Part shown: one piece after another, positions 1 through 9,406 of the stretch
Layout of the letters: each line of letters starts with the position of its first letter
Position numbering within the stretch: the stretch's first letter is position 1
Assembly (NCBI RefSeq): GCF_009749525.1
Contig: NZ_WOAC01000006.1
Span: 157,952 to 221,951 of the forward strand
Direction: 5' to 3'
Length of the DNA stretch: 64,000 bases
Source of the DNA: Mesorhizobium xinjiangense
GTDB lineage: Bacteria; Pseudomonadota; Alphaproteobacteria; Rhizobiales; Rhizobiaceae
Translations under genes and position numbers: made by a program
Notes under the pieces: generated by a model
Told to the model about the DNA's origin: nothing
Database searches by the model: none
The model's input: the letters and a program-made list of their open reading frames with translations, nothing else

Positions 1-111
1 TTCAAAGGAAAGCATCGCGGCAAGGTCGGCCTCCGCGCTCAACCACGCGCCGACCTCGGCGTCGCCCAGGAGCCCGGAAAGGAAAGGATGATCGAAGGGC
101 GAAAGCGACAT
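1..111 (-). CDS. pcaB: 3-carboxy-cis,cis-muconate cycloisomerase, N-terminal fragment
   Basis: Only the first 37 codons lie in the window; the rest is off the left edge. The reading frame opens at an ATG three bases beyond the pcaG stop and begins MSLSPFDHPFLSGLLGD, followed by an SAEADLAAMLSFE-like stretch, which is typical of the start of PcaB enzymes of the fumarase/aspartase superfamily. PcaB converts 3-carboxy-cis,cis-muconate, the product of PcaGH, to 4-carboxymuconolactone, the substrate of PcaC. The near-overlap with pcaG suggests translational coupling in one leftward operon. The catalytic part cannot be inspected here. Confidence 0.85.
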   Translation of the reverse strand, partial: MSLSPFDHPFLSGLLGDAEVGAWLSAEADLAAMLSFE

Positions 112-114
112 GGT

Positions 115-729
115 TCAGATATCGAAGAACACGGTTTCCTTCTCCCCCTGGAGATGGATGTCGAAAGTGTAGACATCGCCGTCACGCGGCGCGATCAGGG
201 TCGGCACGCGCACCTTGTGCTCGACGCGCTGCAACACCGGATCCTCGGCATTGGCCTTTTCCTCGTCGCCGAAATACATGCGCGTGTGCAGGCCGAGATT
301 GATGCCGCGCGCGACGATCCAGAAGGTGATGTGCGGCGCCATCAGCCGCCCGTCGCGAAACGGAACCCGGCCCGGCTTGATCGTTTCGAAGACGAACTCG
401 CCGGTCTCCATATGGGCCGGGCAGCGGCCCCAGCCGGTAAAGTTCGGATCGGCCGAGCCGCGCATTTCCGACGGCGAATTGTAAAGACCGTCGGCATCGG
501 CCTGCCAGATCTCGACCAGCGCGTCCCTGAGCGGTGTGCCCGAACCGTCGATGACCCGCGACTTCACCGTAATGCGCTCGCCCTTGGTCTTGTCGTTGAC
601 CATGGCAATGCCGAGATCGGTTTCGTAAACGCCGTTGATGTCGCAGAAATTCGGCGTCAGGCCGATATGAACGTAGGGGCCCGCGGTCTGCGACGCGCTT
701 TCCTTCAGGCGATTGAGCGATTGCACCAT
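115..729 (-). CDS. pcaG: Protocatechuate 3,4-dioxygenase alpha subunit
   Basis: A 204-residue protein of the usual PcaG length. It has the intradiol dioxygenase core (QTAGPYVHIGL near residue 14, RVIDGSGTPLRDALVEIWQ near 55) and lacks the iron ligands, as expected for the alpha subunit. With PcaH it forms the enzyme that cleaves protocatechuate to 3-carboxy-cis,cis-muconate in the cytoplasm. It ends three bases before pcaB. Unusually, it does not follow pcaH directly: a RelE-type toxin gene ends only 10 bases upstream, and the pcaG ribosome-binding site (GAGGGAAGAG) begins within that toxin's stop codon. Confidence 0.95.
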   Translation of the reverse strand: MVQSLNRLKESASQTAGPYVHIGLTPNFCDINGVYETDLGIAMVNDKTKGERITVKSRVIDGSGTPLRDALVEIWQADADGLYNSPSEMRGSADPNFTGWGRCPAHMETGEFVFETIKPGRVPFRDGRLMAPHITFWIVARGINLGLHTRMYFGDEEKANAEDPVLQRVEHKVRVPTLIAPRDGDVYTFDIHLQGEKETVFFDI

Positions 730-739
730 GTCTCTTCCC

Positions 740-1009
740 TCAGCGATAAACTTTCGAGCGGTGGTCGATCTTGACGACCAGCACTGTCAGAACCTCATCC
801 TTGACCTCGCAGATCAGCCGATAATCGCCGACGCGATACGACCAGAAGCCGTCGAGGGCCGCGTGGAGCGGCTTGCCGTGCTTTCTGGGCCCATCGATGG
901 CCACGCGATGGTCCATGAAATCGGCGATACGGCGCGAGATCTGTCGATCGAGCTTGCGAAGGGAGCGCTTGGCCTTTTCGGAGTACTCAATCGTCCAGGC
1001 CAAGCTCAC
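740..1009 (-). CDS. RelE/ParE-type toxin
   Basis: This 89-residue basic protein starts MSLAWTIEYSEKAKRSLRKLD and ends VVKIDHRSKVYR. That is the standard RelE/ParE layout, with an N-terminal helical hairpin and a C-terminal strand rich in Arg and His (RVGDYRLICEV near residue 58). RelE toxins usually cleave mRNA at the ribosome and ParE toxins poison gyrase; the sequence does not decide between them, though the HR..VY ending resembles RelE. Its start overlaps the end of the upstream antitoxin by 23 bases, the classic toxin-antitoxin arrangement. The pair sits between pcaH and pcaG in the same orientation. Confidence 0.85.
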   Translation of the reverse strand: MSLAWTIEYSEKAKRSLRKLDRQISRRIADFMDHRVAIDGPRKHGKPLHAALDGFWSYRVGDYRLICEVKDEVLTVLVVKIDHRSKVYR

Positions 1010-1214
1010 GCCTCACTTCCGCAGATGAGTAGGTCCTTTCCTCGCCCCTGCGAATGCGCTCTGATATCTCCACGGCCTCATAGTAGTCTTCAAGATCATC
1101 CAGTCCGCTTTCGATGAGCTGGCGGAGATAGAACGCCTTGGTCCGGCCCGTTCGCTTGGCCAGCGCAGCGAGCCGCGCTTCGATTTCCGGTTCCAGTCTG
1201 ATCGTCGTGGGCAT
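987..1214 (-). CDS. Ribbon-helix-helix antitoxin (RelB/DUF6290-type)
   Basis: A 75-residue acidic protein. Its N-terminus (TTIRLEPEIEARLAALA, then TGRTKAFYLRQLIESGLDDLED) is a ribbon-helix-helix DNA-binding domain; the C-terminal part would wrap the toxin. I chose the ATG at 1214 because TTGGAGGATCGG gives a good ribosome-binding site; an in-frame TTG at 1226 is less likely. It overlaps the toxin gene by 23 bases. A perfect inverted repeat 14 bases upstream is the probable operator for autoregulation. Family knowledge: such antitoxins repress their own operon, more strongly when bound to toxin. Confidence 0.85.
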   Translation of the reverse strand: MPTTIRLEPEIEARLAALAKRTGRTKAFYLRQLIESGLDDLEDYYEAVEISERIRRGEERTYSSAEVRRELGLDD

Positions 1215-1227
1215 CCGATCCTCCAAT

Positions 1228-1249
1228 CACTGAATACTTGTATTCAGTG
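1228..1249. promoter_or_regulatory. Inverted-repeat operator of the RelBE-type pair
   Basis: Perfect 10-base arms CACTGAATAC and GTATTCAGTG are separated by TT. A further GTATTCA half-site follows at 1249-1255. The site lies just upstream of the antitoxin start, where ribbon-helix-helix antitoxins bind. It also lies between the pcaH stop and the downstream pcaG, so repression here could affect pcaG and pcaB as well. Confidence 0.7.
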
Positions 1250-1270
1250 TATTCATCGGGTCGGCCGAAT

Positions 1271-2011
1271 TCAATTCCCCTCCAGCCTGTTTTCGAACAT
1301 GGTCGAACGCCGCCCGCGCAGGACGATGTCGAACTTGTAGGCCATCGCGTCCATCGGGATCGTCGACTCCATGTCGAGCGCGGCGATCAGGCCTTCGACC
1401 GCCTCGCGGCTCGGTATGGTGCTGACGATCGGGCATTTCCAGATCAGCGGATCGCCCTCGAAATACATCTGGGTGATCAGCCGCTGTGCGAAGCCATCGC
1501 CGAAGACGGAGAAATGGATGTGCGCCGGGCGCCAGTCGTTGATCCCGTTCGGCCACGGATAGGGTCCGGGCTTGATGGTGCGGAAAATATAGGAGCCGTC
1601 CTCGCCGGTGATCGTGCGCCCGCAACCGCCGAAATTCGGGTCGAGCGGCGCGAAATACTGGTCCTTCTTGTGGCGGTAGCGGCCGCCGGCATTGGCCTGC
1701 CAGAATTCCAGGAGCGCGCCCGGCACCCCCTTGCCGCGCTCGTCGAGCACGCGCCCGTAGACGAGGATGCGCTCGCCGACGGCGCTTTCGCCGGGCTGCG
1801 CGAAATTGTGGATCAGATCGTCGTCGAGCTCGCCCAAAATGTTGTGGCCGAACACCGGGCCGGTGATCTCGCTGATCGTGTTGTCGAGCGACAGAAGGGC
1901 CTTTTGCGGCGAGCGCAGCACGGAGGTCTTGTATTGCGGCGTATAGGCCGGAGGTTGCCAGGAGCGATCGCGCTGGAAAAACGAACCGGTCTCCGGTCTC
2001 AGGTTGGACAT
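1271..2011 (-). CDS. pcaH: Protocatechuate 3,4-dioxygenase beta subunit
   Basis: The catalytic, iron-binding subunit, 246 residues from the chosen start. The intradiol signature is present, with candidate Fe(III) ligands Tyr112 (GGRYRHKKD), Tyr151 (PGPYPWPN), His164 and His166 ([11 protein letters not shown]). The N-terminal [12 protein letters not shown] and YKTSVLRSP segments match the family. I prefer the ATG at 2011, preceded by GAGGGAGAGAGCGGAC; an ATG at 2029 overlapping the pcaC stop as ATGA is the alternative. Protocatechuate plus O2 gives 3-carboxy-cis,cis-muconate. Normally pcaG follows immediately; here about 540 bases holding a toxin-antitoxin pair intervene. Confidence 0.95.
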   Translation of the reverse strand: MSNLRPETGSFFQRDRSWQPPAYTPQYKTSVLRSPQKALLSLDNTISEITGPVFGHNILGELDDDLIHNFAQPGESAVGERILVYGRVLDERGKGVPGALLEFWQANAGGRYRHKKDQYFAPLDPNFGGCGRTITGEDGSYIFRTIKPGPYPWPNGINDWRPAHIHFSVFGDGFAQRLITQMYFEGDPLIWKCPIVSTIPSREAVEGLIAALDMESTIPMDAMAYKFDIVLRGRRSTMFENRLEGN

Positions 2012-2025
2012 GTCCGCTCTCTCCC

Positions 2026-2427
2026 TCATTGCGCCGTTCCCTCCATCTCGGCCAGCGTCCTCTTGACGATCTTGATGGCGTGGTTCGCCGCCGGCACACC
2101 GGCATAGATTGCCACATGCAGCATGGCTTCGCGAAGGTCGGCCGGTGTCGCACCCGTATTGGCGGTGGCGCGCACATGCATGGCCACCTCCTCGTCATGG
2201 CCGAGCGCGGCGAGCAGCGCGATGGTCACGATCGACCGTTCGCGCTTGGTCCATTCCGGGCGCGACCAGACATGCCCCCAGGCGGATTCGGTTATGAGAT
2301 CCTGGAACGGCTCGTCGAATTCCGTCTTCGCGGCCTCGGCGCGGTCGACATGGGCGCCGCCCAGCACGCTGCGGCGGGTCGCCATGCCCTGCTCGTATCG
2401 GGCGGATTTCGGTGGAAGGTCCGACAT
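2026..2427 (-). CDS. pcaC: 4-carboxymuconolactone decarboxylase
   Basis: 133 residues, the full length for free-standing PcaC (not fused to PcaD). Family features include [14 protein letters not shown] near residue 19, the [13 protein letters not shown] segment and the [18 protein letters not shown] helix. It decarboxylates 4-carboxymuconolactone to 3-oxoadipate enol-lactone. The start at 2427 follows a GGGAGC ribosome-binding site. It is the first gene of the leftward pca operon and diverges from pcaQ. No pcaD, the gene for the next enzyme, is in the window; in Agrobacterium and Sinorhizobium pcaD occupies this first position. Confidence 0.93.
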   Translation of the reverse strand: MSDLPPKSARYEQGMATRRSVLGGAHVDRAEAAKTEFDEPFQDLITESAWGHVWSRPEWTKRERSIVTIALLAALGHDEEVAMHVRATANTGATPADLREAMLHVAIYAGVPAANHAIKIVKRTLAEMEGTAQ

Positions 2428-2503
2428 GCTGTGCTCCCGGCATTCGAATTGACGCAGCATATACAGATCGCAACGGTTAGGAAAAATGCAAATTCTTGCC
2501 AAT

Positions 2504-2525
2504 TTCATAACCAAACTGATATGAA
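2504..2525. promoter_or_regulatory. Putative PcaQ operator, pcaC/pcaQ intergenic region
   Basis: A dyad with arms TTCATA and TATGAA spaced by 10 bases lies 5 bases before the pcaQ start. It contains ATAACC (2507-2512), one half of the ATAACC-N4-GGTTAA PcaQ site as I recall it from Sinorhizobium meliloti; the other half is poorly conserved. A separate GGTTA (2475-2479) is inverted relative to TAACC (2508-2512). The position fits autoregulation of pcaQ plus activation of pcaC. Confidence 0.5.
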
Positions 2526-2530
2526 CTGGC

Positions 2531-4665
<2,135 letters not shown>

Positions 4666-4704
4666 TCAATGGACATTTTTGGCAACTTCTTGCACTTTGC
4701 GATC

Positions 4705-5607
4705 ATGCTCGAGAAAAGATCGGCCCGACACACCGTCCCCACATACCGGCTCTATGGCGAAGGCAGCGACCAGAGCGAAGGGTTTTGGTTGCATTGCGAG
4801 ACGATTCCCGAACGCAGCCGGTTGCACGACTGGGAAATCCGCCCGCACTGCCATGAGGCGTTTTTCCAGTTCTTGTACATTTCGAACGGCAGCGGCGATG
4901 CATTGCGCGACGGCCGGTGGAATGCCTTTGCTGCCGGCACGCTGATCTACGTGCCGCCGGGCGCAGTGCACGGCTTCCGCTTTTCGCGCGATATCCAGGG
5001 CCTTGTGGTCACCATCATGCGCGACCGGCTCGACGCCCTGGGCGAATTCGAGCGGACGGGCGCGTTCTTCGCGCCGCAATTGGCCCTTCTGCCGGCCGTG
5101 TCCGACGCGGCGCGCCATGCCGTGGCCAATCTCGAGCGCATCGCCGTCGAAATGGCGGGCCACGGTCCGTCCAGGACGATGCTGCTGGAAGCCCTGGTGA
5201 CGACGATCCTGATCGACCTGGCCCGTGCGCTTGGCAGCGCGGATGCAGGCGCCGGCAACGCCGGCGACCGGGACGGCGCGCGGGCCGAACAACTCCTGCA
5301 GCTCGTCGCGGCGCATTTCCGCGAGCACAGGCCGGTCGGCTTCTATGCCGAACGGCTGGGATTGTCGCCGGCCCACCTCAACCGCGTCGCGCGCGCTGCG
5401 ACCGGCCACAGCGTGCAGGAACTGGTCAACACGCGGCTCGTCGAGGAAGCTCGGCGCGACCTCATCTTCACCTTCCTGCCGGCGCAATCCATCGCCATCA
5501 AGCTCGGCTTTTCCGACCCCGCCTATTTCAGCCGCTTCTTCCGCCGTCACACCGGCGCCACGCCGGCCGCCTTCCGCCGAAACCAGCGCGAAACGATGAA
5601 GCTTTAG
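4705..5607 (+). CDS. pobR: AraC-family regulator, PobR-like
   Basis: About 300 residues. An N-terminal cupin-like sensing domain (VPTYRLYGE, RSRLHDWEIRPHCHEAFFQFLYI, YVPPGAVHGF) precedes a C-terminal AraC double helix-turn-helix (LGLSPAHLNRVARAATG, then IKLGFSDPAYFSRFFRRHTG). Divergence from pobA and the VPTYxLYGE opening fit PobR, the 4-hydroxybenzoate-responsive activator. I start at 4705, which leaves 96 bases for the promoters; an ATG at 4669 has a better GGGAGG site and would add 12 residues. A hairpin terminator follows. Confidence 0.85.
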   Translation: MLEKRSARHTVPTYRLYGEGSDQSEGFWLHCETIPERSRLHDWEIRPHCHEAFFQFLYISNGSGDALRDGRWNAFAAGTLIYVPPGAVHGFRFSRDIQGLVVTIMRDRLDALGEFERTGAFFAPQLALLPAVSDAARHAVANLERIAVEMAGHGPSRTMLLEALVTTILIDLARALGSADAGAGNAGDRDGARAEQLLQLVAAHFREHRPVGFYAERLGLSPAHLNRVARAATGHSVQELVNTRLVEEARRDLIFTFLPAQSIAIKLGFSDPAYFSRFFRRHTGATPAAFRRNQRETMKL

Positions 5608-5617
5608 CTCAAATAGG

Positions 5618-5644
5618 AAGGGGGCAGTCGCCCGCCCCCTTTTC
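5618..5644 (+). terminator. Rho-independent terminator after pobR
   Basis: Perfect stem AAGGGGGC / GCCCCCTT with an 8-base loop, followed by TT, 11 bases after the pobR stop. The stem can also act on the leftward transcript ending at 5672, but the T-run is better on the plus strand. Confidence 0.75.
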
Positions 5645-5671
5645 GATACTTCATCGTCCCGGTTTTACGGG

Positions 5672-6661
5672 CTACTGCAACGCCTTGTCGGTGATGGCGT
5701 GCGTCCAGGCGCCTTCCGGCTGCTTGGTGATGACCGGGTCGGAACCGCCGGTAAGCAGGGTATTCACAGTGCGCTCGTAATCGGCCTCATCGAGCGCGCC
5801 GTTGGAGCCGGCGGTCAGCTTGGCGATCTCGCCCATCATGCGCTTTTGATGCTTTTCGGTCTGGGCGCCCGTGGCGTCGTTGTCGAGCACGATCATCGCC
5901 GCCTCGTCCGGGTTTTCCTCGGCCCATTTCCAGCCCTTCATCGAGGCGCGCACGAAACGCACCATCTTGTCGGCAAAGGCCTCGTCCTTCAAATCGTCTT
6001 CCAGCGCGTAGATGCCGTCTTCGAGCGTGGCCACGCCCTGGTCCTCATATTTGAAGACGACGAGATCGTCGGCCGGGATGCCGGCGTCGATGACCTGCCA
6101 GTATTCGTTATAGGTCATGGTCGAGATGCAGTCGGCCTGCTTCTGCAACAGCGGGTCGACATTGAAGCCCTGCTTGAGCACCGTCACTCCGTCCTCGCCG
6201 CCGTCGGTCGGGATACCCAGCGTCGACATCCAGGAGAGGAAGGGATACTCGTTGCCGAAGAACCACACGCCCAGCGTCCGGCCCTTGAAATCTTCCGGCT
6301 TGGTGATGCCGGTTTCCTTCAGGCAGGTCAGCATCATGCCCGACGACTTGAACGGCTGGGCGATATTGACCAGCGGCACGCCCTTCTCGCGCGTCGCCAG
6401 CGCCGAGGGCATCCAGTCGATGATGACGTCGGCGCCGCCGCCCGCCAGCACCTGGGCCGGCGCGATATCGGGACCGCCGGGCTTGATCTCGACGTCGAGC
6501 CCTTCCTCCTCGTAAAAGCCCTGGTCCTCGGCCACGTAATAGCCGGCGAACTGGGCCTGGGTGACCCATTTCAGTTGCAGCGTCACCTCGTCGGCGGCGA
6601 GAGCGCCGTGAGCGGCAAGCGACATGGCGCCTGCGAGCATGGAAATCATCAATCTTTTCAT
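5672..6661 (-). CDS. ABC substrate-binding protein, NMT1/THI5-like
   Basis: 329 residues. The signal peptide runs to about residue 22 (MKRLMISMLAGAMSLAAHGALA). The mature protein opens with VTLQLKWVTQAQFAGYYVAEDQ and has GLDVEIKPGGPD, the NMT1/SsuA-like fold that binds pyrimidine-like and sulfonate ligands. The ATG at 6661 has an AGAGGGAAAGC ribosome-binding site. It is the last gene of the leftward pyrimidine operon, after two permeases and an ATPase. Import of uracil, thymine or a dihydropyrimidine is inferred from context; hydroxymethylpyrimidine is a possible alternative given the family. Confidence 0.85.
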   Translation of the reverse strand: MKRLMISMLAGAMSLAAHGALAADEVTLQLKWVTQAQFAGYYVAEDQGFYEEEGLDVEIKPGGPDIAPAQVLAGGGADVIIDWMPSALATREKGVPLVNIAQPFKSSGMMLTCLKETGITKPEDFKGRTLGVWFFGNEYPFLSWMSTLGIPTDGGEDGVTVLKQGFNVDPLLQKQADCISTMTYNEYWQVIDAGIPADDLVVFKYEDQGVATLEDGIYALEDDLKDEAFADKMVRFVRASMKGWKWAEENPDEAAMIVLDNDATGAQTEKHQKRMMGEIAKLTAGSNGALDEADYERTVNTLLTGGSDPVITKQPEGAWTHAITDKALQ

Positions 6662-6701
6662 TTTTGCTTTCCCTCTGAAGTTGATGTCGTTGAAGTGCCG
6701 C

Positions 6702-7565
6702 CTACCCTCCCCGGACAGACGGATGCCAGAACGTGACGGCTCTTTCGGCAAGCGCCACCACGCCGTAGAAGACGGAACCCGCGAGCGCGGCGACCGCGAT
6801 TTCCGCCCACACCATGTCGATATTCATGCGTCCGACTTCGGTTGAAATGCGGAAGCCCATACCGACAATGGGCGTGCCGAAGAATTCCGCCACGATGGCG
6901 CCGATCAGCGCCAGCGTCGAGTTGATTTTCAGCGCATTGAAGATGAAGGGCGCCGCCGCCGGCAGGCGCAGCTTGAACAGCGTCTGCCAATAGGAGGCGG
7001 CATAGGTGCGCATCAAATCGCGTTCCATGGCGCTCGCCGCCGCCAGCCCCTGCACCGTGTTCACCAGTATGGGAAAGAAGGTCATGACGATGACGACGGC
7101 GGCCTTCGACGGCCAGTCGAAGCCGAACCACATGACCATGATGGGCGCCACGCCGATGATCGGCAGCGCCGAGAAGAAATTACCGAGCGGCAGAAGCCCG
7201 CGCTGCAGAAAGGGCGAGCGGTCGATCAGGATGGCGACGACGAACCCTGCCCCACAGCCAAGCGCATAACCGATCAGCACCGCCTTCAGGAAGGTCTGGC
7301 GGAAGTCCGCCCACAAGGTCGGCACCGAGGCGGCGATGCGGCTTGCGATCATCGACGGCGGCGGCAGCAGGACGGAGGGAATGGAAAAGCCGCGCACGAT
7401 GCATTCCCAAATGACCAGAAGCGTGACGCCGAAAACGACCGGCACCGCAAGGTCGATCAGCCGCGCCTGCGTCCGGCCTGCCGGCTCCAGCCGCACCAGC
7501 CATTCGTTGAGCGCCCATGCGGCCGCCCAGAAGACGACGGCAAAGAGAAGAAGCCCCGCATTCAT
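6702..7565 (-). CDS. ABC permease, TauC/SsuC-type (first)
   Basis: A 287-residue inner-membrane protein with about six transmembrane segments. The binding-protein-dependent transport motif lies near residues 185-215 (AASAMERDLMRTYAASYWQ, LFKLRLPAAAPFIFNALK), where it contacts the ATPase. It overlaps the second permease gene upstream by 4 bases (ATGA), so the two are translationally coupled. Two different permeases with one ATPase indicates a heterodimeric membrane channel. Confidence 0.85.
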   Translation of the reverse strand: MNAGLLLFAVVFWAAAWALNEWLVRLEPAGRTQARLIDLAVPVVFGVTLLVIWECIVRGFSIPSVLLPPPSMIASRIAASVPTLWADFRQTFLKAVLIGYALGCGAGFVVAILIDRSPFLQRGLLPLGNFFSALPIIGVAPIMVMWFGFDWPSKAAVVIVMTFFPILVNTVQGLAAASAMERDLMRTYAASYWQTLFKLRLPAAAPFIFNALKINSTLALIGAIVAEFFGTPIVGMGFRISTEVGRMNIDMVWAEIAVAALAGSVFYGVVALAERAVTFWHPSVRGG

Positions 7566-8488
7566 GCCGCCATCCCCATGCGCTTGAGAACAAGGCGATG
7601 CGCGATGCCGACAATCGCGACCAGCGTCGCGGCGATCGCGGCGGCGGCGAACAGCGCCGACCAGATCTGGATCGTCTGGCCGTAGTAGGAGCCGGCCAAG
7701 AGCCTTGCACCGAGCCCGGCGACCGCGCCGGTCGGCATTTCACCGACGATCGCTCCGACAAGGCTGATGGCGACGGCGATCTTCATCGAGGTGAACAGAT
7801 AGGGCATGGCGCTCGGCCAGCGCAGTTTCCAGAAGGTCTGGAATCCGCTGGCGTTATAGGTGTGCATCAGGTCGAGCTGGATCGCCTCCGGGCTGCGCAG
7901 CCCCTTCACCATGCCGACGACCACGGGGAAGAAGGAGAGATAGGTGGAGATCAGCGCCTTGGGCAAAAGCCCGGAGAGCCCCACCGCATTGAGCACGACG
8001 ATGATCATCGGCGCGATCGCCAGGATCGGAATCGTTTGGCTGGCGATCACCCAGGGCATGACGGACTTGTCCATCGCCCGGTGATGCACGATGCCGACGG
8101 CAAGCAGGATGCCGAGCAGCGTGCCGATCGCGAAGCCCATGAGGGTCGCCGAGAGCGTCACCCAGCCATGATATACGAGGCTGCGCTTCGAACTCGGCTT
8201 GATGGTGAAGGTCGTCTTCCAGATTTCGGACACCACCTGGTGCGGGCTGGGCAGCACCGGACGCTCCTGGGCGAGCGTATCGCGCAGGAACTGCGTCGCC
8301 GTCCACTCCTCGCCAGCCCGCTCATAGGCGTCGATCTGGCCCGGCGCATTGAGATAGACGGCAAAGGCGTACCAGATAGCGATAATCGCCGCGACGACGA
8401 CGAGGATGGGCACGGTCTTGCCGGCAGTCAGGCGGGAAACAACGCCCGGAGCGCTGTCGACCACTGGGCTTTCGGCAGCGGCGCTCAT
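7562..8488 (-). CDS. ABC permease, TauC/SsuC-type (second)
   Basis: 308 residues. The cytoplasmic N-terminus is followed by a membrane segment (VPILVVVAAIIAIWYAFAVY), a long periplasmic loop (about residues 50-100), and then the conserved permease core. The EAA-type loop reads GLRSPEAIQLDLMHTYNASG and FWKLRWPSAMPYLF. It overlaps the next permease by 4 bases. It probably pairs with that permease and with the ATPase encoded upstream to import a pyrimidine-pathway substrate. Confidence 0.85.
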   Translation of the reverse strand: MSAAAESPVVDSAPGVVSRLTAGKTVPILVVVAAIIAIWYAFAVYLNAPGQIDAYERAGEEWTATQFLRDTLAQERPVLPSPHQVVSEIWKTTFTIKPSSKRSLVYHGWVTLSATLMGFAIGTLLGILLAVGIVHHRAMDKSVMPWVIASQTIPILAIAPMIIVVLNAVGLSGLLPKALISTYLSFFPVVVGMVKGLRSPEAIQLDLMHTYNASGFQTFWKLRWPSAMPYLFTSMKIAVAISLVGAIVGEMPTGAVAGLGARLLAGSYYGQTIQIWSALFAAAAIAATLVAIVGIAHRLVLKRMGMAA

Positions 8489-8520
8489 TGCGACACCCGA
8501 GCGAGACAGCCGATATGTCC

Positions 8521-8555
8521 ACCCCTCTCTGGCCTGCCGCAGGCCAGAGGGGGGT
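8521..8555. repeat. Intergenic palindrome between ATPase and permease genes
   Basis: Near-perfect inverted repeat: ACCCC then CTCTGGCCTG, a short centre, then CAGGCCAGAG and GGGGT. It lies in the 84-base gap between two operon genes. It could form a strong RNA hairpin that tunes mRNA stability, and its CCCCTCT...AGAGGGG ends resemble RIME-type rhizobial repeats. Confidence 0.65.
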
Positions 8556-8572
8556 GAAAGGAAACAGACACC

Positions 8573-9400
8573 TCACACCTCATGGCTGTGCCCCGATCTC
8601 AGCCCCTCGCGCACGCGATGCGCGATCGCCAGGAATTCGGGGCTTTCGCGAATGTCGAGCGGGCGCTCCTTCGGCAGGGTCGATTCGATGACGTCGGTCA
8701 CGCGGCCCGGCCGCGGGCTCATCACCACGATCCGGGTCGACAGATAGACCGCCTCGGGGATCGAGTGGGTGACGAAGCAGATGGTCTTGTTCGTGCGGTC
8801 CCACAGCTTCAAGAGCTGCTCGTTGAGATGGTCGCGAACGATCTCGTCGAGTGCCCCGAAGGGCTCGTCCATCAACAACAGGTCGGCATCGAAGGCGAGC
8901 GCCCGGGCGATCGAGGCGCGTTGCTGCATGCCGCCGGAAAGCTGCCACGGGAATTTCTTGCCGAACCCCTTGAGGTCGACCAGGTCGAGCACCCGGGCGA
9001 TGCGCTCCATTTTCTCGCCGCGGGCTACGCCCATGATCTCCAGCGGCAGGGCGATGTTCTTTTCGATCGTGCGCCAGGGATAGAGCGCGGCGGACTGGAA
9101 GACATAGCCATAAGCCCGCCGCCTGCGCGCCTCGCGCGGCGTCATGCCGTTGACCGTGATCGAGCCGGCGGTCGGCTGTTCGAGGTCGGCAATCACGCGC
9201 AAGAACGTCGTCTTGCCGCAGCCCGACGGCCCGATGAAGGAGATGAAATCACCCTTGCCGACACCCAGATCGACGTTGGACAGTGCCTCGACCGGCCCGT
9301 CACTGGTCTGGAAGGTAAGACCCAGTCCGTTGGCTTGAACGACACTTCCCGAGGCTGGCTGCACGCTTGCCCCTTCCATACTTGGCTGGTGGACGGTCAT
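8573..9400 (-). CDS. ABC transporter ATPase, SsuB/TauB-type
   Basis: 275 residues with Walker A GPSGCGKTT at 57-64, the ABC signature LSGGMQQR near 150, Walker B DLLLMDEPFGALD near 170 and the switch His (CFVTHSIPEA). It powers the importer formed with the two following permeases and the NMT1-like binding protein. It starts 6 bases after the dihydropyrimidinase stop, so it is in the same operon, which supports a role in taking up pyrimidine-pathway substrates. Confidence 0.88.
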   Translation of the reverse strand: MTVHQPSMEGASVQPASGSVVQANGLGLTFQTSDGPVEALSNVDLGVGKGDFISFIGPSGCGKTTFLRVIADLEQPTAGSITVNGMTPREARRRRAYGYVFQSAALYPWRTIEKNIALPLEIMGVARGEKMERIARVLDLVDLKGFGKKFPWQLSGGMQQRASIARALAFDADLLLMDEPFGALDEIVRDHLNEQLLKLWDRTNKTICFVTHSIPEAVYLSTRIVVMSPRPGRVTDVIESTLPKERPLDIRESPEFLAIAHRVREGLRSGHSHEV

Positions 9401-9406
9401 GGTGCA

